A stretch of DNA of 5,735 bases, taken from Desulfosporosinus sp. (GTDB lineage: Bacteria; Bacillota; Desulfitobacteriia; Desulfitobacteriales; Desulfitobacteriaceae). A program made the position numbers and the translations under genes. Below, piece by piece: positions 1 through 5,735 of the stretch (position 1 is its first letter; each line of letters starts with the position of its first letter). Location: contig PKWS01000012.1 in the NCBI GenBank assembly GCA_003132105.1, positions 1 through 5,735 of the forward strand, read 5' to 3'. The notes beneath the pieces were generated by a model. That model had not been told where the DNA came from. It saw only the letters and a list, made by a program, of their open reading frames with translations, and did no database searches.

Positions 1-78
1 GCTGAAGCTGACTACGATTCGAAGATTCTACCAGGCGGCGGTGGACCGGAGACTCCTCGAATCGTAGTCAGCTTCAGC
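1..78. repeat. Perfect 22-bp inverted repeat (snap-back) at window edge
   Basis: Bases 1-22 are the exact reverse complement of 57-78, with a 34-base centre. Both arms encode the same heptapeptide LKLTTIR: the left arm on the plus strand (2-22), the right arm on the minus strand (77-57). The centre read on the plus strand (23-64) continues the recombinase sensibly as RFYQAAVDRRLLES, whereas the minus-strand continuation is a proline-rich nonsense tail. The 8 bases at 57-64 (TCGAATCG) are complementary to 15-22. A strand ending at 64 could therefore have folded back, primed on 15-22 and copied itself. This is either a template-switch rearrangement or an amplification/assembly chimera. Confidence 0.9.
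2..64 (+). pseudogene. Displaced, inverted fragment of the same integrase
   Basis: In this frame the plus strand reads LKLTTIR followed by RFYQAAVDRRLLES, then meets a stop at 65-67. The motif R-R-F-Y-x-x-A-V-D-R-x-L-L-x-S is what normally follows LKLTTIR at the end of the core-binding domain of tyrosine integrases. So this stretch is the continuation of the minus-strand gene, but in the opposite orientation. The stop arises at the fold-back junction. It is a piece of the broken gene, not an independent one. Confidence 0.65.
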
Positions 79-377
79 GAAATGGTCGAGTGCTTCGCGC
101 CGCGGTCGACCAGGGAGCCGCGGAACTTTTTGAGATCGTCCGCCTTCGCGCTCGCCGGAGCCACCTCCTGATCCCTGCACCAGGCGAACCACTGTCTGAT
201 CTGGGAGAGATAGGTCTTTATGGTGTCTTCCCTGGCGTCGCCGTTCGCCACATCGAGCTTGAACCATTCCGCCGCCGCTTTGATGACGTCGGTGGTCTGG
301 CTAAGCGTCAGATGGGTCGGCTCGATTTGTACCCGCGGCAATTTTTCCAAAAGTATCTCCGGTACAGGGTCTGGCAT
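12..377 (-). CDS. Tyrosine recombinase/integrase, N-terminal DNA-binding domain only (broken)
   Basis: This is the start of a phage/Xer-type integrase. About residues 20-100 form a SAM-like core-binding domain: a first helix around AAAEWFKLDV, then DTIKTYLSQIRQWFAWCRD, KADDLKKFRGSLVDRG and STISLKLTTIR. This is the usual pattern of the N-terminal fold that clamps DNA. The catalytic domain (R, K, HxxR, H/W, Y) is absent. Reading is sensible to base 57; the last 14 codons before the stop at 12-14 come from the inverted centre of the edge repeat and are not part of the original protein. I prefer ATG at 377; an in-frame TTG at 392 would add five residues. Neither start has a strong SD. Its bases look richer in G+C than the recombinase operon at 2080-5673, and it reads away from it, so it is probably a separate module. 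The integrase assignment is fairly secure; the subfamily is unknown. Confidence 0.75.
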   Translation of the reverse strand: MPDPVPEILLEKLPRVQIEPTHLTLSQTTDVIKAAAEWFKLDVANGDAREDTIKTYLSQIRQWFAWCRDQEVAPASAKADDLKKFRGSLVDRGAKHSTISLKLTTIRGVSGPPPPGRIFES

Positions 378-396
378 AACTTTTCGTGACAAATTT

Positions 397-425
397 CTTA
401 TAGCAGTTTTCGCGGTCGATTACCA
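397..425 (-). promoter_or_regulatory. Weak promoter candidate for the integrase fragment
   Basis: On the minus strand, TGGTAA (425-420), a 17-base spacer and TATAAG (402-397) form a sigma70-like pair. The -10 matches five of six consensus bases, but the -35 matches only three. Transcription would start near 390, giving a short leader before ATG 377 and making the TTG at 392 unlikely. The -35 lies inside the left arm of the inverted repeat at 419-452, so a protein bound there would block it. Confidence 0.25.
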
Positions 426-452
426 CACATAAGAGTAATTATGTATGGTAAT
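419..452. promoter_or_regulatory. 13-8-13 inverted repeat, lox-like candidate recombination site or operator
   Basis: Left arm ATTACCACACATA (419-431), spacer AGAGTAAT (432-439), right arm TATGTATGGTAAT (440-452). The arms match at 12 of 13 positions as inverted repeats, and the 8-base spacer is asymmetric. This is the geometry of loxP and FRT, where each arm binds one recombinase subunit and strand exchange occurs in the spacer. It lies 42 bases upstream of the integrase start at 377, a usual place for an integrase's own site. An autoregulatory operator would look the same. Confidence 0.45.
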
Positions 453-1179
453 ACGGAGGCAATACTGACACCGTTTTTACCAGGTACGGGTGGTTAAAAT
501 CGTGGGTCAAGGTTTCTCTGTCGTGATCGAAGAATGCTGCCTGACAAGAGGCTTTCAAATTCGTCATACGTGGTTTTCATAGGAAGGATGATCTTTTGCC
601 TGGAGGATGGCCTGCTATCCAATCCGAAAAGACAAGCCTCTTGCTATCCACAATCTTTGTGGACAACTGCCACGCCATCTGTTGACAATCATGCACCTCG
701 TCACACTGCGACAGGGTGTTCAGCAGATTGCTCAAGTAATAGGCACTCACCAATCGGAGGACGGGTCTGTTGTTGGTAATGCTCCGGTCCGGAGTTGCGT
801 GAAAGCTCTTGACATCAACGCACCAACTTCCTCTGTGCTCATACCGCTGATTTTTTATGGTAATAAATCCCAGGGAAAAGATCGTGAGTCTGATTCTGGA
901 AGTTATTTGATGCGCGCAGTCTAAACTTGATTCTGAACATTTTCCAAGAATTTCTGGCTCCATCCGATCATCTGCTTTACCTAACACGCCCGCGCTATTT
1001 TTTGCGCCCCATTTCCCCGCGGAGTCGATGCCAAAATGTAGCCGCCAAATTTGCCCTGTGGAGGGACTTTTCCTTCAACCCCTCACCCTAGTATCCCCCC
1101 ATTTCCCACAGATGCTCGCGCGGTTCCGCGCTGGCACACCCGGAATGTCCGAAAGCTATTGAGCGGGAGTAGGCTTGCT
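453..1179. other. Long stretch with no supportable gene
   Basis: Open frames here on either strand are short, overlap each other, lack SD sites and have no motif I recognise. The longest, about 136 codons on the minus strand (987-577), would need a GTG start and has no recognisable domain. Small structures seen are a perfect 7-bp stem with a 3-base loop (TCCACAA at 647-653, TTGTGGA at 657-663), the direct repeat TGCTATCCA at 613-621 and 642-650, and the GC-rich palindrome GCGCGG/CCGCGC at 1118-1131. None has a T-run that would make it a terminator. The stretch may be decayed mobile DNA. Confidence 0.5.
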
Positions 1180-1572
1180 CACTTGCCAGAGTACTCAGTC
1201 GTGATACGAGAGAGTGCGTAATGTTACAGCTCTTAGTCTTACTACGACGGAGTACGTAGACATCTTCCCCATACCTCGACCTAACGATCGCCGCTGTTGG
1301 TGGAAAGGTAGGGGCTTCCACAAATTCAAGGGAAATTCGCTGCCCAGCCCAGACGTCGAGTACACAGCCCGTTTTCGGTAATATTAAAGCTCTCAGTCTT
1401 ATCACGACGGTGTACGTAATATTATAGCTCTCAGTCTTATCACGACGGAGTACGTAACATTATAGCTCTCAGTGGTGTTACGACAGTGTGCTTGATAATA
1501 TGTCAGAGTACTCAGTAGTGATGCTGCAGAGTTAATAATGTTGCAGCACTCAGTACTCATACAACTGAGTAC
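1180..1572. repeat. Seven-copy array of a 38-bp repeat with internal dyad
   Basis: Units lie at 1180-1217, 1218-1255, 1378-1415, 1416-1453, 1454-1491, 1492-1534 (43 bases) and 1535-1572. The third and fourth are nearly identical; the others are diverged. Typical unit: GTAATATTATAG linker, then a 27-base core such as GCTCTCAGT, nine bases, ACGGAGTAC. Each core is an imperfect palindrome with 9-base half sites and a 9-base spacer. The last unit is the best, with GCACTCAGT (1546-1554) opposite ACTGAGTAC (1564-1572), matching at 8 of 9. A unique 122-base segment (1256-1377) splits the array. Spacing is close to 38 bases except across that gap and at the sixth unit. This suits arrayed binding sites for a dimeric protein such as a recombinase or its regulator. 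It is not CRISPR, because linkers are conserved and no equal-length unique spacers exist. Confidence 0.8.
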
Positions 1573-1647
1573 TTTGATAAATTTTTTTAGAACACTAGCT
1601 TGAGATATGAATTACTATTTTCACTATTAATACCATTTATTTTTTTA

Positions 1648-1676
1648 TTGACATGAATCTATGACAGTATTACGAT
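1648..1676 (+). promoter_or_regulatory. Sigma70-like promoter candidate for the recombinase operon
   Basis: TTGACA (1648-1653), a perfect -35, is followed after 17 bases by TACGAT (1671-1676), which keeps the key first two and last two bases of TATAAT. It points toward the operon but lies about 400 bases upstream of the first start codon, which would give a long leader. No better pair was seen nearer the gene. Confidence 0.4.
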
Positions 1677-2036
1677 TATGTATAGCAATGCTTCCGCTGA
1701 TTTAGTGGGTTTACGCAGCAACTTTTATTGAAATGAACATAAAATGTTATTTTTGTCTGTTGACCGCAATAAAAGACGGCGAATCAATATGTTGTAAAAG
1801 TGTAAACTTTTGGTGGCCATTTTGGCGAAGGTTTACAAATTTGGGCGTAAAAAATGAAAGCTACCTGTAACATACTGATACCACTAACGAAAAGTTAACG
1901 TTACATTTTTTTACGGACTGAAACTGTGTACAGATCGCAAAACGGTGCTTTGTAAAGCATGGGACGTAACATTAGGTAATGGCAGGATTATTTCATACGG
2001 ATCTTTACATTATGGTTTGTTGTAGGGTGGTAATAA

Positions 2037-2054
2037 ACGTAAATCCATTTATGT
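2037..2054. promoter_or_regulatory. Near-palindrome ahead of first recombinase, possible operator
   Basis: ACGTAAAT, two bases, ATTTATGT: seven of eight positions pair. It ends 25 bases before the chosen start at 2080. Its position suits a repressor site or a recombinase half-site pair, but AT-rich DNA yields such palindromes by chance. Confidence 0.25.
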
Positions 2055-2067
2055 AAACATGAAAAAA

Positions 2068-2079
2068 GGGGGGGAAGAG
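2068..2079 (+). promoter_or_regulatory. G-rich ribosome binding site that fixes the first start
   Basis: A run of seven G (2068-2074), preceded by six A, sits five bases before ATG 2080. This is a strong SD for that ATG. The upstream in-frame ATG at 2059 has no SD and would place the G-run inside the coding sequence. Confidence 0.7.
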
Positions 2080-3384
2080 ATGAGAGTAAAAGTGTTCCAG
2101 CAAATTGACGGCGAAAGAGTTCCAGCGCTAATCCGCAAGAAAAATTGTATCCCGGTTTTTTACCCGAATGTGTATGTCTCCACCGTGGTTCGACCGCAGA
2201 ATTTGCAAAGTGCCACGCTCCAGGTCAACTTGTATGCGCTTATGCATTTGTACGCCTGGGCGAGGAACCACCAAATTGACCTGGAGGAACGATTCCTGGC
2301 GAAAGCGAAATTTCTAGATTACCAAGAAACCGGCCTGCTGCGCGCTGAAGTTAAATTGAGGCACAAGGCACTGGTAGAACTGGGGATTGAAATCCCGGAC
2401 TCCACAAAAAAGCCAAGGCGGGTGCAGTCGCAAAAGCAAAAGTGCCGGCTGGCCAAAAAAAAATCTCAGCCACAATACCGTTCGCCAAAATCCAGTAACA
2501 CCACTCTCAGCTACATCATAGAATACCTGGATTGGCTCGCTGGGATGGCTATAGGAGGGGGACCTGACACGAGTCGCTCGACCGAGGCGTTGGAGAAAAA
2601 CCGGAGTGATATGAACAAATGGCTCAAAATTGGAATATGCACCGCTAAAAACAGGAATTCCGGAACTGGCGAGATTCGTGAAGGATTAAGCCGCAAAGAC
2701 GATGAGCGGTTCTTCAAGCTCATTGATCCGAAGTCCAAAGACAACCCGTTTTCACATGCTCACGCTAAATACCGCAACTATGTTTTTATGAAGGTTTGCA
2801 GGATTCTGGCGCTCCGGAAGTCCGAGGCCTTGGGCCTCTGCGTTGACGATATCAACTTCAGCAAAGGGGAAATACAAATTTATCGCCGGCCGGATAACCC
2901 CGATGATCCGCGAACCAATGAGCCTAATGCCAAGACATCAGACCGGGAGCTTCTCCTTGGTGACGAACTGCGCCACCTACTCAAAAAATATATAGATGAA
3001 TTTCGCAACGAATATGAGGGTTGCAAAAATCATAATTTTGTGTTTGTCGCCGAAGGGACCGGCGAACCACTGAGCAAATCAGCAGCCAACCAGATTTTCG
3101 AGACCATAAGGTGCGTCCCTAATTTGTCAGATGGTCTTCGTAGAGTCAGTGCGCACGTATTGCGCTTTACCTGGTGCGAGCGGTTTTATGAAGACAAATT
3201 GGATGAACTGGGAGAGTCAGCACTGCTTTCAGCAATGATCCAACAATGCGGTTGGGTAAAGAACACCAAAATGGTGGAGAAATATGCCAATAAGGCAATT
3301 ACCAAAAGGTCGAACCGGGCACTGCTTAACTACCAGGATGAAACACTCGGAACTAAAGGAGATACTAATGTTCAGCAAAACTGA
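2080..3384 (+). CDS. Tyrosine recombinase, first gene of a recombinase trio
   Basis: A 434-residue site-specific recombinase that would cut and rejoin DNA through a 3'-phosphotyrosine. Numbering from ATG 2080, the active site is complete: R246 in ALRKSEAL, K285 in NAKTSDRELLL, H359 and R362 in AHVLRF, W392 in CGW (replacing the common histidine) and the nucleophile Y402 in MVEKYANK. Residues about 35-150 are the helical core-binding domain, interrupted near residues 110-137 by a very lysine/arginine-rich insertion that may contact DNA. An ATG at 2059 would add seven residues but lacks an SD; the G-run at 2068-2074 fits ATG 2080. It overlaps the next gene by 17 bases, so translation is probably coupled. 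By position it corresponds to the first gene of trio modules (Tn554 tnpA, RIT ritA or the gamma-mobile-trio type). Which family is not settled by eye. Confidence 0.9.
   Translation: MRVKVFQQIDGERVPALIRKKNCIPVFYPNVYVSTVVRPQNLQSATLQVNLYALMHLYAWARNHQIDLEERFLAKAKFLDYQETGLLRAEVKLRHKALVELGIEIPDSTKKPRRVQSQKQKCRLAKKKSQPQYRSPKSSNTTLSYIIEYLDWLAGMAIGGGPDTSRSTEALEKNRSDMNKWLKIGICTAKNRNSGTGEIREGLSRKDDERFFKLIDPKSKDNPFSHAHAKYRNYVFMKVCRILALRKSEALGLCVDDINFSKGEIQIYRRPDNPDDPRTNEPNAKTSDRELLLGDELRHLLKKYIDEFRNEYEGCKNHNFVFVAEGTGEPLSKSAANQIFETIRCVPNLSDGLRRVSAHVLRFTWCERFYEDKLDELGESALLSAMIQQCGWVKNTKMVEKYANKAITKRSNRALLNYQDETLGTKGDTNVQQN
3355..3362 (+). promoter_or_regulatory. Ribosome binding site that fixes the second start
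   Basis: AAAGGAGA, five bases before ATG 3368, is close to the ideal SD. It lies inside the end of the first gene. It rules out the longer reading from ATG 3284, which would overlap the first gene by 101 bases. Confidence 0.85.
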
Positions 3385-4891
3385 TTCCTATGACTCGCGG
3401 CTGACTCTGCCCCGTGAGGTGGTAACCCGCGACGGATTTTCATTCGACCCCAGTACCGATAAATGGGCTATCACGGGTGATTGCACCAATCTAGCCACCT
3501 TCAATTTCTCGGACCTGCCTTGCGTGGCGGATTTGGTTGCCGCATTGAAAGTAGTGCTCATAGACATCCTCGAAAAGAATAACGTCGCGACTGCATATAT
3601 TTATTACAGTACGTTCAGACATTTTGCAGCAACGCAAACTGCTCTCTACGGCCTGCAATTATCCTCCATAGAGGCAAAGTACCTCAAGAATTATAGAAGC
3701 AGAAATGATGTCGAGGACCATAAAATGGCAAAACTCAAGTGTCTGCTGCAACGTTGGAACCAACTGGATATGCCACTAATAGAGCCAGAAGCTATGGCAT
3801 ATCTGCAAAAGGTCGTACTAAAGGCCAATCCGAACATCGGTGCCAACGTCCAAACTAATGACCCTAACGACGGCCCTTTCGATCACCAGGAACTGGCCTC
3901 GTTGGTAGCCAAGCTCAATAACGAATTTGCTAAGGAAAAGGTTTCCTGGCGCGAGCTCGTCCTTGTGAAGCTATTTATTGGATACGGAGCCCGGCCCAAG
4001 TCGTATGCGGCAATGAAAATCAAGGATTTTGAGAAGGTGACATTAAACGGTTCGGACAGTTATTTCCTCAACATCCCGATGTGCAAGCAAGGTTCCCCGG
4101 TTCGTGCAGCGTTTGAAAAAAAACCAATGCATTCCAACCTTGGGGTGGCGCTTGAGAATTGGAAAGTGGCCTTATTGCAGGAATTTGCTGATGAAATAAA
4201 TGATGGTACTGAGGAGGACGAACTTCCACTGTTCCCGCATTGGAATAATTCAAACGTGGAAGGTTACAAGCACCATGCATACCCGCGTGCCCTGAGCGAT
4301 GAGGTTGTAAAAACAATACGTGGGCTCAATGTAACATCATTAAGAAAAAAGGGGGCTCGCATCAAGGCCAACGTTCGCCGACTGCGGTATACGCTCGGCA
4401 CTCGACTTGGTGAACTTGGTGTTCCTGTCAGGGAAATCGCGAAAGCTCTCTGTCATACGACAACGGCCTATGCAAAGATTTACACGAAAAAATCCATCGA
4501 ATTCATGGAAAGACTAGATGAGGCCATAGCAGAGGAGTATGCACCATTTGTCAAAGCCTTTACCGGCGAGGTTATCGGTAATAACCAGGTTGCCAAAGCT
4601 GCCGACGGCGCCGACCTGCCCCAAGTGGCAAATGTCGGCAATTGTGGAAAATTCGGGGCATGTTCCGCAAGGCTGGCCGGTTGTTACGTCTGCCCTACCG
4701 GGTCATTTTATGCCTTCGAGGACGGCCCTCATGAGGAAATGCGAACTGCGCTTATTGAGGAACGCGAACGGTTAATAGCCCTGAGGGATGTCGACAAACT
4801 TATTATTGAAGCTCTTGACCGCAACATTTACGCCGTTGCTGAAGTTATCCTGAAGTGCCAGGCCAAAAAACAGTCTAAAGGGGGTAAGTAA
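3368..4891 (+). CDS. Tyrosine recombinase with C-terminal cysteine (zinc-like) tail, second gene of the trio
   Basis: A 507-residue recombinase. Residues about 50-150 are the core-binding domain. The catalytic domain follows: R209 in GYGARPKSYAAM, K240 in IPMCKQG, R340 in RRLRYTLGTRLGELG, H363 in LCHTTT and nucleophile Y372 in KIYTKK. The usual His of the HxxR box is Arg (R337-x-x-R340). After the catalytic domain comes a tail with C426, C432, C439 and C442 (CGKFGAC, GCYVC) and a DGPHEE motif (H455), then a charged helix ALIEERERLIALRD. The four cysteines probably bind zinc; similar tails occur, from memory, in the second recombinase of trio-type elements. The start is set by AAAGGAGA at 3355-3362. 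The stop TAA shares its last A with the ATG of the third gene (TAATG), which strongly suggests coupled translation. Confidence 0.9.
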   Translation: MFSKTDSYDSRLTLPREVVTRDGFSFDPSTDKWAITGDCTNLATFNFSDLPCVADLVAALKVVLIDILEKNNVATAYIYYSTFRHFAATQTALYGLQLSSIEAKYLKNYRSRNDVEDHKMAKLKCLLQRWNQLDMPLIEPEAMAYLQKVVLKANPNIGANVQTNDPNDGPFDHQELASLVAKLNNEFAKEKVSWRELVLVKLFIGYGARPKSYAAMKIKDFEKVTLNGSDSYFLNIPMCKQGSPVRAAFEKKPMHSNLGVALENWKVALLQEFADEINDGTEEDELPLFPHWNNSNVEGYKHHAYPRALSDEVVKTIRGLNVTSLRKKGARIKANVRRLRYTLGTRLGELGVPVREIAKALCHTTTAYAKIYTKKSIEFMERLDEAIAEEYAPFVKAFTGEVIGNNQVAKAADGADLPQVANVGNCGKFGACSARLAGCYVCPTGSFYAFEDGPHEEMRTALIEERERLIALRDVDKLIIEALDRNIYAVAEVILKCQAKKQSKGGK

Positions 4892-5673
4892 TGGGAAGTA
4901 CGACGCAATTCACACCGAACAGGAATAGCCCGGAAATCAACCTCGAAAATCTGGTTAAAGCGTGTCGAGAAGCAAAGGTTTTCGGCGAAGATATAGATTG
5001 GGACTCTATTCGTTGGGATATTACGGAGTCCCTTAGCATTCCAGGAGAAACGAGCAAGCGTAGTCTGTGGTGGGCTAATAACGAAAATGACACCTGGAAC
5101 AGATCGGGTGTAAATATGTTATTTAAACAGCCTTTCTGCGATTTTGCCAGAGCTTTTATCTGTAGCGAGCATGCAGACAAGAAACTTAAACACGGTTACG
5201 TGCATAGGATGGCGGCCCTGCGGGTCTTGGAAAGAGCGATGGTCGAATCAACATCCGAAGCCAAAGTCGCTAGACTTAATGGTGCCATTTTTAACCGTGC
5301 GCTTCAAATCGCGGTGGCTAAATATAAAAGGCCAATAGATTGTCAAAGCGCACTAGAGAATATAGCCCGGTTTCTCAATGAGAAGCACTTGGTCGCCAGC
5401 TCCTTTTCATGGAAAGGAGGGGTCAGATCATCGCATTCGTCCACCAGTATGGACAAGCAAGAGCAGGAAGCCCGGCTCGGAAAACTCCCTTCCAAAGCCG
5501 CACTCTGTGCACTTGGGGAGATTTTTCATGAATCAAAAGTTCCTGCCGATCAAGTCATTACTTCAGAGCCTCTTGCAAAAAGGATCTTCGGCGCATTTGT
5601 CGCCCGTGAGCACCTCATTTTCTTGGCTAATTTTCAAAAACGAGCATCACAATTAAGTTGTATTAATGTTTGA
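4891..5673 (+). CDS. Third recombinase of the trio, N-terminal half only (probably truncated)
   Basis: A 260-codon frame. Residues 30-45 (FGEDIDWDSIRWDIT) and 80-170 (a helical stretch with ALRVLERAM, NGAIFNRALQIA, ALENIARFLNEKHLV) read like the N-terminal and core-binding regions of the large third integrase in recombinase trios. Residues 197-225 (GKLPSKAALCALGEIF through DQVITS) resemble the lead-in to its catalytic domain. After codon 225 (5563-5565) the expected catalytic sequence (a CAPxR-type box, HxxR, Tyr) is missing in all three frames, and a 35-residue unrelated tail follows. No catalytic residue is present. Start: ATG 4891 with AAAGGGGG at 4877-4884 and TAATG overlap with the preceding gene. 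I infer 3' truncation, probably by an insertion sequence. Alternatively it is a genuinely short accessory protein; the third protein of some trios (Tn554 TnpC) is small and not a recombinase. Confidence 0.7.
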   Translation: MGSTTQFTPNRNSPEINLENLVKACREAKVFGEDIDWDSIRWDITESLSIPGETSKRSLWWANNENDTWNRSGVNMLFKQPFCDFARAFICSEHADKKLKHGYVHRMAALRVLERAMVESTSEAKVARLNGAIFNRALQIAVAKYKRPIDCQSALENIARFLNEKHLVASSFSWKGGVRSSHSSTSMDKQEQEARLGKLPSKAALCALGEIFHESKVPADQVITSEPLAKRIFGAFVAREHLIFLANFQKRASQLSCINV

Positions 5674-5735
5674 TTGGTGTTTTGACGTTACCCGGACATA
5701 CTGCTCCCTTTGCATTGGTCAAGTCTTCCGTTCTT
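5566..5735. mobile_element. Possible insertion-sequence end interrupting the third gene
   Basis: Similarity of the third protein to integrases stops at 5565. The next bases, GAGCCTCTTGCAAAAAGG, resemble the terminal repeats of IS5-family elements (IS1031 group), and the three bases before (TCA) fit the TNA target that group duplicates. This is from memory, without a search. No complete transposase is visible. On the minus strand, a short frame open at the window edge ends with CPGNVKTPIKH and a stop at 5664-5666; I do not recognise it. The rest of the element would lie beyond the window. Confidence 0.3.

Larger units (their letters stand above)
1573..2079. other. AT-rich leader between repeat array and recombinase operon
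   Basis: This stretch is rich in A and T and poor in open frames. It contains a sigma70-like promoter candidate (1648-1676), small stems AAAAGT/ACTTTT (1796-1811) and TGCTTT/AAAGCA (1946-1959), and a near-palindrome close to the first gene (2037-2054). The 10-mer CGTAACATTA at 1965-1974 is an exact copy of bases 1453-1462 in the repeat array, so array-like sequence may extend into the leader. The AT-rich, palindromic character suits a regulatory or recombination region. Confidence 0.5.

Noticed and set aside
1..78. Hairpin telomere of a linear replicon
   Set aside because: The repeat lies within coding sequence, the centre itself encodes the missing integrase residues, and an 8-base priming complement explains it as a fold-back.
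577..987. 136-codon minus-strand frame
   Set aside because: GTG start without SD, no recognisable motif, and it competes with open plus-strand frames of similar length in the same place.
1118..1131. GC-rich hairpin as an intrinsic terminator
   Set aside because: No T-run follows on either strand and there is no gene just upstream for it to end.
1088..1405. 105-codon minus-strand frame
   Set aside because: It runs through the repeat units at 1180-1255 and into the unit starting at 1378; the repeats explain the sequence better than a protein does.
1180..1572. CRISPR array
   Set aside because: The linkers between cores are conserved, not unique spacers; repeats are diverged and no cas gene is nearby.
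1733..1870. 45-codon plus-strand frame rich in Cys and Trp in the leader
   Set aside because: No SD before ATG 1733, unusual composition, and it lies in AT-rich DNA full of small palindromes.
3284..3367. Upstream start for the second recombinase giving a 535-residue protein
   Set aside because: It would overlap the first gene by 101 bases and has no good SD, while AAAGGAGA at 3355-3362 fits ATG 3368 perfectly.
4539..4775. Second plus-strand frame inside the second recombinase
   Set aside because: It is an out-of-frame shadow of the cysteine-tail coding region; the overlying frame carries conserved motifs.

Overview
The window is bacterial DNA from a mobile, recombinase-rich region. Bacterial traits are strong Shine-Dalgarno (SD) sites, overlapping genes and tyrosine recombinases. 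A proteobacterial host is plausible, but this rests only on general resemblance. No housekeeping gene is present to fix the taxon.

Layout. (1) Bases 1-392 hold the 5' part of a minus-strand tyrosine recombinase with only its DNA-binding domain. It ends in a snap-back inverted repeat (arms 1-22 and 57-78). The expected continuation of the protein lies on the opposite strand at 23-64, so this edge is either a real micro-rearrangement or a chimeric contig end. (2) Just upstream of that gene is a 13-8-13 inverted repeat (419-452), the same architecture as a loxP-type crossover site. (3) Bases 453-1179 hold no gene I can support. (4) Bases 1180-1572 carry seven copies of a 38-bp repeat, each with a 27-bp imperfect dyad (9-bp half sites, 9-bp spacer). 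(5) Bases 1573-2079 are an AT-rich leader with one good promoter candidate and small palindromes. (6) Bases 2080-5673 are a tight plus-strand operon of three genes. The first two are tyrosine recombinases with recognisable active sites. The second ends in a four-cysteine, probably zinc-binding, tail. The third looks like the N-terminal half of a third recombinase of the same trio and loses similarity at codon 225, where the catalytic domain should start. (7) From 5566 the sequence looks like the end of an insertion sequence that interrupts the third gene.

How it fits together. Three consecutive recombinases with coupled translation form the transposition/integration module of an element of the general recombinase-trio kind (compare RIT elements, Tn554 tnpABC and gamma-mobile-trio islands). 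The dyad array upstream is the best candidate for the binding region of these proteins or for the element end. The element is probably inactive now if the third gene is really cut. Both window edges look like places where an assembly would break (foldback on the left, IS end on the right), so the window may be a whole short contig. All family assignments come from reading motifs by eye; no search was run.
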